58,451 nucleotides of DNA, taken from Akkermansiaceae bacterium UBA2367 (GTDB taxonomy: Bacteria; Verrucomicrobiota; Verrucomicrobiia; Verrucomicrobiales; DEV007). Positions 16,441 to 24,079 of the stretch are shown in pieces. The notes below the pieces were generated by a model. The model had not been told where the DNA came from. It ran no database searches and worked only from the letters and a program-made list of their open reading frames with translations. The stretch covers positions 1,291-59,741 of the forward strand of contig DDTJ01000039.1 of the NCBI GenBank assembly GCA_002344525.1, read 5' to 3'. A program made the position numbers and the translations under genes. Within the stretch, counting starts at the first letter, position 1; each line of letters opens with the position of its first letter.

Positions 16441-16574
16441 TGTAGCATGGGCATCTTGCCCATGCATCTTGGCGTGACGTCCGGGCTTGCGGGCGGAGTC
16501 GGTAAGCGGATTGACGTCGCTTGGACGACGGGCGTCTTCACACGCTGCATGGGCAGGATGCCCATGCCACATTT
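16441..16574. repeat. REP-like inverted hairpin pair, GTAGCATGGGCAT family
   Basis: The left hairpin starts TGTAGCATGGGCATCTTGCC; the right one, on the other strand, starts TGTGGCATGGGCATCCTGCC. Each folds into a GCATGGGCA/TGCCCATGC stem, and similarity extends into ATGCA(T/G)C beyond it. The 134-bp unit lies between nuoG and the small membrane gene. It is the same family as the pair at 52545-52706 and the single arm at 8216-8241. Confidence 0.85.
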
Positions 16575-16607
16575 CGGAACGCTGGTATTGGAAACTCATG
16601 AGGGTAT

Positions 16608-18319
16608 TCAGCCAACAATGATCCCGGCCGCCTTGCGCTCTTTCTCGCGCTCGAGGGCGGGGATGGTCTCTCCGGTTTCGATGAGGGGAAGGCCGAGGTC
16701 GCCGATCTGGCCCCAGCTCAATCCCTTGAACTCGGGAACCTCGGCGGCGAGCTGCTTGAAGACTTCGGTCACGGAGTAGATGCCGTTGCCTCCACCCAGC
16801 GCGTGGACGAGGTCGCGCACGATCTCCCACGGCTCGCGGGTCTGGCCGGGGCCATCGACGGCCTTGTTGAGGCGCTGGAGACGCCCGGTGACGTTGATCA
16901 TGGTCCCCGACTTCTCCGCCCAGCAGGCTCCGGGCAGGACGACGTCGGCGAGTCCGGTGGTGGGGTTGGCGATCGGGTAGGTGGCGAGGAGGAAGTCGAG
17001 CTTGCCGAGGAGCTCGGGAGAAAAACCGGCGTCATCGACGAGGTTCTCCTGCAGGACGATCAGCGCCTTGATCCGACCCTGTTCGATGCCGGACTTGACC
17101 CTGTCGAGCGTGCTGCCGGGGTTCTCCAGACCGAGGACGAGTTTGACGCCGTTGGTGTTGGGGTTGCGGTCGGCGGAGACGAGGTAGCCGTCGGCCTCGC
17201 CTTGGCGCGGCACGGTCTCGACATGGCCCGCGCCGAGGAGCTTGACGAGGCGGCTCGTCATGAACAGCTCCTCGTTCGTCATCCGGGCGGAGGCGATCAC
17301 GGCGATCTCCGATCCTGACAGAGACGCCAATCTTTCCGCCGCGACGGAGAGGGCCTCGTTCCACGTCGCGGTCCGGTGGACGCCGTCCACCTTCAGCATC
17401 GGATCGGTGAGGCGCGCCTCGCTGTCGATCCAGTGGAAGTTGAGACGGTGCGAGTCGGGCATCCAGTCGCTGTTGACGTCGTTGTTCTGACGCGGGACGA
17501 TGCGGTAGATCCGGTTCTGGCGGCTGAAGACGGTGATGTTGCAGCCGGTGGCGCAGTTCGTGTCGATGGTCTGCGTCTCGCGCATGAACCAGACGCGCAT
17601 CTGGAAGCGGAAGTCGTTCGAGGTCAGCGCGCCGACGGGGCAGATGTCGACGGTGTTGAGCGAGTAGTTGTTCGCCAGCTCGCGTCCGGGATAGACGGCG
17701 AGGACGGTGTGGCTGCCGCGGTCGGTGAACCCGAGGACGGGATCGTCGGCGATCTCGTCGGTGAAGCGGATGCAGCGGCTGCACATGATGCAGCGCTCGT
17801 CGTCGAGGCGCACGCGCGGACCGACCTCGACGTTCTTGGGCTTCTTGACCTTCTGCTCGCGGAAGCGCGACTCGCCCTTGCCGTGCTCGACGCTGTATTC
17901 CTGCAGGGTGCATTCGCCGGCCTGATCGCAGATGGGGCAGTCGAGCGGGTGGTTCGCGAGGAGCAGCTCCATCACGCCCTGACGGCAGCCCTCGGTGATC
18001 GGCCCGGTGGTGCGGACGCCCATGTTCGGCGCGACGGTGTTGGCGCAGGCGATGACGGGGCGGGGAATCCACGAGATGGGGAGGTGTCCGCTCTCGTCGG
18101 GCTGCGGCGGCTCAGCGCCGGGCATGGGGCGCGGCGGCATCCCGGTCTCGACGAGGCACATGCGGCAGTTGCCGGGCGAGGTCAGCTTCGGGTGGTAGCA
18201 GTAGTGCGGCACCTCGACGCCGACTTGGCGGCAGGCCTCGATGAGGCGCGTCCCCTTGGGAAACTGGTGCCAGACGCCGTCGATCTGGACGTCCACGAGA
18301 TCGGTCTTCGTCGGTTCGC

Positions 18320-18323
<4 letters not shown>
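16608..18323 (-). CDS. nuoG: NADH-quinone oxidoreductase subunit G (short form)
   Basis: 571-residue peripheral iron-sulfur subunit. The N-terminal [2Fe-2S] domain has Cys at about 42, 53, 56 and in VIACANTV. It is followed by the His-Cys3 cluster motif HPLDCPICDQAGECTLQ, the CIMCSRCIRF...CPVGAL [4Fe-4S] set, and DTNCATGCNITVFSRQNRIY, where the molybdopterin-fold part begins. That C-terminal domain is short, and the whole protein is well below the 690-900 residues usual for NuoG. Its ATG overlaps the nuoF stop (ATGA), showing translational coupling. Electrons pass from NuoE/F through it to NuoI. Confidence 0.94.
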
Positions 18324-19717
<1,394 letters not shown>

Positions 19718-19719
19718 CG

Positions 19720-20214
19720 TCAGGGGTATTGCTTCAGGAGCGCGTCGGCGTCGGCGACGGACTCGTGGAAATCGTCGTTGACCATGCAGACGGGGCCGAA
19801 GCCGCAACTCGCGAGGCATTCGGCGAACTCGATGCTGTATTTCCCGTCGAGGCTGACCGCGATGGGGTGGTGATGGTTCACGCCGGAGCGGTCGATGCCG
19901 GTCTTCTCGCAGATCGACTCCATCAGCTCGTAGCTCCCGGCCATGGCGCAGCTCAGGGTGCGGCAGACGCGGATGTGGTATTTGCCCGGAGCCTCCTGCC
20001 GGAAGCCGGGATAGAAGGTGACGACCTCGAGGACCTTGATCGGCTCCAGCCCCAGCTTCGCCGCCGTCCACTCGACCGCCTCCTCGCCGATGTAGCCGAA
20101 GTGGTGCTGCAAGTGGTGGAGCACCGGGAGCACGGCGGAGCGCTTGCTCACCGGGTAGTGGGTGATGCGTTCGTCGATTTCGGCTTCGAGTTCCGCTGGA
20201 ACAGTGAAAGGCAT
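19720..20214 (-). CDS. nuoE: NADH-quinone oxidoreductase subunit E
   Basis: 164-residue thioredoxin-fold [2Fe-2S] subunit. Cluster ligands are seen in CRTLSCAMAGS and FAECLASCGFGPVCMVND. The N-terminal helical part (YPVSKRSAVLPVLHHLQHHF) is typical of the 24-kDa subunit. It pairs with NuoF in the NADH dehydrogenase module. The neighbour upstream is the GxxExxY cassette instead of nuoD. Confidence 0.95.
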   Translation of the reverse strand: MPFTVPAELEAEIDERITHYPVSKRSAVLPVLHHLQHHFGYIGEEAVEWTAAKLGLEPIKVLEVVTFYPGFRQEAPGKYHIRVCRTLSCAMAGSYELMESICEKTGIDRSGVNHHHPIAVSLDGKYSIEFAECLASCGFGPVCMVNDDFHESVADADALLKQYP

Positions 20215-20225
20215 GGCTGGTGGAG

Positions 20226-20680
20226 TTTTTTGCCACGAAAAGGCACAAAAAGCACAAAAAGGATTTTCAGTTGAGGATGTATTTTCGGACTTCGAGTTTG
20301 GGGGAACCGAAGTTGATGAGGAGGCCGTGTTCGATCCCGGTGGCTCGGAGGTAGCCGAGGAGTTGTGAAACGTGGGCGTCGATGAGTTGCTTGACCGCCT
20401 TGATCTCGACGATCAGGCGGTTCTCCACAAAAAGGTCGGCGTAGAATTGACCGAGGGCGGTTCCATCCTCGTCCCTCACTTCGAGCGGGAATTGCGCCTC
20501 GACTTTCAGCCCGTGCTTCTCAAGGCGATTCCGCAAACCTTTTTCATAGACACTTTCGAGATGCCCGTGCCGCAAGAATTTGTGGAGGGCATAGCTCGCG
20601 TCGCGAACCAGATCACACAATCCAAAGATGTCTTGATGGATCGGGTTCATTCTGTGCCTTTTGTGCCTTTTTGTGGCCAA
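20226..20680. mobile_element. Gene cassette bracketed by GGCACAAAA inverted repeats
   Basis: Left arm 20226-20262 reads TTGCCACGAAAAGGCACAAA and on; right arm 20651-20680, on the other strand, reads TTGGCCACAAAAAGGCACAA and on. The copies are inverted and nearly identical, both with further GGCACAAA words. They enclose one gene, GxxExxY. Its stop is 4 bp from the left arm, and its likely start abuts the right arm. The cassette fills the nuoD/nuoE junction. Mobility is inferred from structure. Confidence 0.7.
20267..20650 (-). CDS. GxxExxY protein (PD-(D/E)XK-like)
   Basis: 127-residue protein of the GxxExxY family. The name-giving motif appears as GHLESVYEKGL. The core YADLFVENRLIVEIKAVKQL has the Asp and Glu-x-Lys of a PD-(D/E)XK nuclease-like fold, and LLGYLRATGIEHGLLINFGS closes it. 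Biological role unknown. The ATG at 20648-20650 (MNPIHQD) fits the usual N-terminus; an ATG at 20684-20686 would add twelve residues encoded by the repeat arm (ATKRHKRHR). It lies between nuoD and nuoE and is enclosed by inverted repeats, which suggests cargo rather than an operon member. Confidence 0.9.
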   Translation of the reverse strand: MNPIHQDIFGLCDLVRDASYALHKFLRHGHLESVYEKGLRNRLEKHGLKVEAQFPLEVRDEDGTALGQFYADLFVENRLIVEIKAVKQLIDAHVSQLLGYLRATGIEHGLLINFGSPKLEVRKYILN

Positions 20681-20694
20681 TTCCATTTATCGGA

Positions 20695-21954
20695 TCAACG
20701 GTCGCATTCGCCCATCACGAAATCGAGGCTTCCGAGGATGGAGACCGTGTCGCTCATCATCGCTCCTTCGAGGAGCTTGGGCAGGATGCTGAGGTTGACG
20801 AAGGAGGGGGCGCGGATCTTGAGCCGGTAGGGCACTCCCCCACCCTTCGAGTGGATGTAGAAGCCCAGCTCGCCCTTCGGATTCTCCGCCCCGAAATAGA
20901 CCTCTCCCGCAGGCGCGTCGAGCCCCTCGGTCACGAGGATGAAGTGGTGGATCAGCTCCTCCATGCTCATGAGGACGCGCTCCTTCTTCGGCAGGCGCTC
21001 CTTCGAGTCGGCGACGTTGATGGGGCCGTCCGGCAGCCCGGCGACGGCCTGCCGGAGGATGCGGACGCTCTGGCGCATCTCCTCCATGCGGACGAGGTAG
21101 CGGTCGTAGCAGTCGCCCACCGTGCCGATCGGGATGTCGAAGTCGTAGCGGTGGTAGTCGAGATAGGGATTCGCCTTGCGGAGGTCGTGGTCCACGCCCG
21201 AGCCGCGCAGGTTCGGCCCGCTGAGGCCCCACGCGATGGCGTCCTCCTTCGAGATGACGCCGATGTCCTTGGTCCGGCCGAGGAAGATCTTGTTCCGCGT
21301 CAGCAGGGTATCGACCTCGTCGAGGCAGACGAGGAACTCGTCGCAGAACTGGAGAAGCTGCTTCGTGAAGCCCTCGGGCAAGTCGCGGATCTGGCCGCCG
21401 ACGCGGGTGTAGCTCGTCGTGAAGCGCGCCCCGGTGAGCAGTTCGCAGAGATTGTAGATCGTCTCGCGCTGCGTGAAGGTGTAGAGGAAGACGGTCATCG
21501 CGCCCACGTCCATCGCGTAGGCCCCCAGCCCGAGGAGGTGGGCGGAGATGCGCGCCATCTCGCAGCAGATCGTGCGGATGGCCTGACCGCGCGGAGGCAG
21601 CTCCCAGCCCATCAGCTTCTCCACGGCGAGGGCGTAGGCGACGTTGTTGGCGAGGGGGGCGAGGTAGTCGAGCCGGTCCGTGTAGGGCACGAACTGGTTG
21701 TACTGCATGTTCTCCGCGATCTTCTCGTCGCCGCGGTGCAGGTAGCCGACGTCGGGGTCGGCCTTCGTGATGATCTCGCCGTCCATCTCGAGGACGATGC
21801 GCAGGACCCCGTGGGTGGCCGGGTGCGAAGGGCCCATGTTCAGGACCAGCTTCTCGCCGACGAGATCCTCGGTCGTCGCCTGGTAGCCTTCCAAGGCCGC
21901 GGCCCCCCGGGAGGCCGTGTCCTGAACTTCGATCTCGCGTGAGGTGGTCGCCAT
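20695..21954 (-). CDS. nuoD: NADH-quinone oxidoreductase subunit D
   Basis: 419-residue 49-kDa-type subunit lining the quinone site. The hallmark LNMGPSHPATHGVLRIVLEM (quinone-contact His) is near residue 45, followed by GYLHRGDEKIAE and, near the end, YRLKIRAPSFVNLS. No NuoC part is fused to it. ATG 21952-21954 is chosen; an in-frame ATG at 22029 would run into the Rex-like operator. It is the first gene of the operon as it lies here; nuoA, nuoB and nuoC are not adjacent. Upstream is a 182-bp divergent region with the Rex-type site. Confidence 0.95.
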   Translation of the reverse strand: MATTSREIEVQDTASRGAAALEGYQATTEDLVGEKLVLNMGPSHPATHGVLRIVLEMDGEIITKADPDVGYLHRGDEKIAENMQYNQFVPYTDRLDYLAPLANNVAYALAVEKLMGWELPPRGQAIRTICCEMARISAHLLGLGAYAMDVGAMTVFLYTFTQRETIYNLCELLTGARFTTSYTRVGGQIRDLPEGFTKQLLQFCDEFLVCLDEVDTLLTRNKIFLGRTKDIGVISKEDAIAWGLSGPNLRGSGVDHDLRKANPYLDYHRYDFDIPIGTVGDCYDRYLVRMEEMRQSVRILRQAVAGLPDGPINVADSKERLPKKERVLMSMEELIHHFILVTEGLDAPAGEVYFGAENPKGELGFYIHSKGGGVPYRLKIRAPSFVNLSILPKLLEGAMMSDTVSILGSLDFVMGECDR

Positions 21955-22036
21955 GGCGGTCCCGGACCGTCTCCGAAGAGGGAGGATTGCCGGATTTTGG
22001 AGTATCGGACTGCCGTTTTGGAAGTTCAAGGGGACT

Positions 22037-22054
22037 TTGTGAAATTTTTCACAA
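22037..22054. promoter_or_regulatory. Rex-type operator upstream of nuoD
   Basis: TTGTGAAATTTTTCACAA is an 18-bp palindrome, part of a perfect 11-bp inverted repeat with 2-bp spacer spanning 22034-22057. It fits the known operator of the NADH/NAD+-sensing repressor Rex (TTGTGA-N6-TCACAA). It lies 82 bp before the nuoD start and 82 bp before the divergent YkvA-like gene. Repression of nuo at low NADH/NAD+ is inferred from Rex systems elsewhere; no rex gene is in the window. Confidence 0.75.
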
Positions 22055-22136
22055 AGTGTTTTCCCTTCCGGGCCGTTACAAAGATGGCAGTGGATTCCAC
22101 TCGCTTCCGGCGTCGAGACAGGGCAAGATTCGCATC

Positions 22137-22427
22137 ATGGAAAATCAGAAAACCATCGCGGAGGACAGCAAGGGGAAACGCAGCGTCGTCGGCTCCATCG
22201 TCGTGGGACTCTTCGGCGCGGTCGGCGCCGTCTACCTGCTCTACCCGAGCCTTGGGGTTTTCGAGTTGATCCCCGACGCCGTGCCCGTGTTCGGAAGCCT
22301 CGACGAGGCGGCGGCGACGATGCTGGTGATCAGCGCCCTCGCCTACTTCGGCATCGACATCGGCGGTCTCTTCGGTCGCAAGTCGAAGAAGGAGGACGTG
22401 ATCGACGTCGAGGTGGAGGATCGGTGA
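22137..22427 (+). CDS. YkvA-like (DUF1232) small membrane protein
   Basis: 96-residue protein. The core LIPDAVPVFGSLDEAA preceded by AVYLLYPSLGVFE matches the DUF1232/YkvA pattern (YliSPiDLiPdfiPviGflDD). Two hydrophobic segments (about 20-36 and 58-75) flank it, and the C-terminus is charged (KSKKEDVIDVEVEDR). Function unknown. The ATG at 22137-22139 is chosen because it gives the compact domain; longer in-frame extensions cover the operator region. It is divergent from nuoD and may share the Rex-type site. Confidence 0.75.
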   Translation: MENQKTIAEDSKGKRSVVGSIVVGLFGAVGAVYLLYPSLGVFELIPDAVPVFGSLDEAAATMLVISALAYFGIDIGGLFGRKSKKEDVIDVEVEDR

Positions 22428-22430
22428 GGC

Positions 22431-22489
22431 GGTAAACTGTGAACGGTGGGGTGGTGAACGGTTCACTGTCCACTGTTCACCGATCCACC
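22431..22489. repeat. GTGAACAGTGGACAGTGAA phrase, inverted
   Basis: GTGAACGGTGGGGTGGTGAA on the plus strand faces GTGAACAGTGGACAGTGAAC on the minus strand, forming a compact imperfect inverted pair. The right half encodes the last residues (VNSGQ) and stop of the minus-strand lipoprotein gene. It lies between the convergent YkvA-like and lipoprotein genes. Confidence 0.6.
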
Positions 22490-22858
22490 CTCCTTCGCCG
22501 CAGCCGCCGCCTTGATCCTCGGCATGTAGGGATCGGGATTCGCGTCGAAGGCCCTTACACAAGGCGTGCAGCAGAAAAGCACTTCGTGCCCTTGGTAGAC
22601 GCGGCGGTGCTTGGGGCCTTCCGGGTCGAAGGCTTTCTGGATCACGGCGCAGTTCGTGAAGGGGTAAGGGACGATCGACTTCCCAAGCTCCCGGTCGAGG
22701 CGCGCCGTCTCTTTGTGGGAGGGCTTGGAGGCCGCAGGTTTCGGAGCGGACGCGGCGGGTGCCGGGGTGGAATCGGCAACCCTCACCGACCCCGTCGTGG
22801 CGCAGGCGGGGAGGAAGGACGCGGCAGCGAGCGCGGCGATGGCGAAGGAGGAGCGCAT
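22463..22858 (-). CDS. Lipoprotein with YHS-like Cys-rich domain
   Basis: 131-residue protein with a lipoprotein signal peptide (lipobox LPAC at about 16-19). An Ala/Pro-rich linker is followed by a C-terminal domain with IVPYPFTNCAVIQKAFDPEG and YQGHEVLFCCTPCVRAFDAN. The single Cys plus CCTPC arrangement resembles YHS/metal-binding domains of periplasmic proteins, suggesting metal handling. The last residues (VNSGQ) are encoded by a repeat phrase, so the original C-terminus may have been altered. It lies before the iron uptake pair but on the opposite strand. Confidence 0.65.
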   Translation of the reverse strand: MRSSFAIAALAAASFLPACATTGSVRVADSTPAPAASAPKPAASKPSHKETARLDRELGKSIVPYPFTNCAVIQKAFDPEGPKHRRVYQGHEVLFCCTPCVRAFDANPDPYMPRIKAAAAAKEGGSVNSGQ

Positions 22859-22987
22859 GGAAGCTGCACGAAGATGATCCGGCCAAGCCCTTCGCGCAAG
22901 CGTGGATAGAGGGCGGGTGAAGGGAGGCCGGATGATGCCATCCCCGCGAGGCTTGCCCGGAGCGGAAGCCGCTTGACTTTCACCCAA

Positions 22988-23004
22988 TTGAGATCGAGTC
23001 TCAA
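22988..23004. promoter_or_regulatory. Fur-like dyad before the iron uptake pair
   Basis: TTGAGATCGAGTCTCAA is a perfect 6-bp inverted repeat with a 5-bp spacer, ending 4 bp before the ATG of the EfeO-like gene. A TTGACT (22973-22978) lies just upstream at -35-like distance, so the dyad would cover the -10 region. The outer TGA-TCA halves fit Fur-type 7-1-7 boxes, but the centre does not match well. Given the iron-transport genes downstream, a metal repressor site is plausible. Confidence 0.4.
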
Positions 23005-23008
23005 CTCT

Positions 23009-24046
23009 ATGATCCCCACCCATCCCGCCCTTCGATTTGCTACGCTCCTCCTTCCTCTGGCCTTGCTCGCTTGGCTGCCATCGCCCGCTGCGGCGGAGTC
23101 GCCAGTCGGGAGCGTGGCGGATGTGAAGGCCTACCTCGTCCGCACTGTGGAGGGCATGAAGGAGGCGTCCGCAGACTTCGTGAAGGCGAGCGCGGAATAC
23201 ACCGCCTTGGTCCAAGCCAACGGAGGCAAGCTGGACGCGGCCCACGCGGCGGAAGGCGACAAGCTGGCGGCCCTCGTCGCACGGATGCAGGAGAACTACA
23301 AAAAGATGGACAGCTACGGCTACGAGACCGTCGAAGGCATCGTCGCGGGGGTGGAGTCGCTGGGCCATTACGACATCTACCTCGACGCGGGCGTGCCCGC
23401 CTCGGAAGGCCCCGACGACGTGGCGGAGGTGGTCCTCGACCTCGTCAACGGCGAGAAGATCGACCGGCAGGGCGCGCTCTTCACCTACCTCATCGAACCG
23501 GCGCTGTGGGGCGGCGACGAGCGTTGGAGCGTGGCAGTGGACGGCGGGACGAGGCTGCCGCGCCCGGAAGTCCTCATCGCGACCGCCGCCGACGCGGACC
23601 GCAAGATCGGCGAGCTGCTGCGGGACAGCGAGGCCTGGGACGCCACGGTGGAGGATCTCTTCGGCGCGATGGTGCTGATGACGCCGACCTTGTCGGACTA
23701 CTTCGAGGACTGGAAGGAGTCGCGCTACTCCGAGGACAAATCCGGTCGCTTCCAGGCGGTGAGCCGCATCTCCGACATGCGCGGCATCATGCAAAGCTGC
23801 GCGGTGATGTTCAAAGCGGTCAAGGCCGCGGTGGAGGGGAAGGACGCCGCCTTGGCGAAGTCCGTGGACACCGGGTTCGACGGCATCCTCTCCTTCATCG
23901 ACCTGCTCGACGAGCGCGAGAAGCAGGGCGCCATCAAAGAAGCGGAGATCGACGAGCTGGCTTCCCAAGCCAAGGAGAAGACGGACAAGCTCGTGCCGCA
24001 AATCGAGCAGGCGGCGGCGGTCGGCGGCATCAAGATCGCCGGGTGA
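23009..24046 (+). CDS. Secreted EfeO/imelysin-like protein (tentative)
   Basis: 345-residue protein with a signal peptide (about 1-28, ending SPAAAES) and an otherwise helical mature chain. The placement directly before an FTR1 permease gene (34 bp) and the helical pattern suggest the periplasmic iron-delivery partner seen in Efe-type systems. The segment SLGHYDIYLDAG is placed where imelysin/EfeO proteins carry a GxHxxE metal motif, but the Glu is not conserved, so family assignment is uncertain. ATG 23009 is chosen because it starts the signal peptide and lies right after the Fur-like dyad. Confidence 0.55.
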   Translation: MIPTHPALRFATLLLPLALLAWLPSPAAAESPVGSVADVKAYLVRTVEGMKEASADFVKASAEYTALVQANGGKLDAAHAAEGDKLAALVARMQENYKKMDSYGYETVEGIVAGVESLGHYDIYLDAGVPASEGPDDVAEVVLDLVNGEKIDRQGALFTYLIEPALWGGDERWSVAVDGGTRLPRPEVLIATAADADRKIGELLRDSEAWDATVEDLFGAMVLMTPTLSDYFEDWKESRYSEDKSGRFQAVSRISDMRGIMQSCAVMFKAVKAAVEGKDAALAKSVDTGFDGILSFIDLLDEREKQGAIKEAEIDELASQAKEKTDKLVPQIEQAAAVGGIKIAG

Positions 24047-24079
24047 GGCCCGCCGCGAAATTTCAACCCCTCGCTTTCC

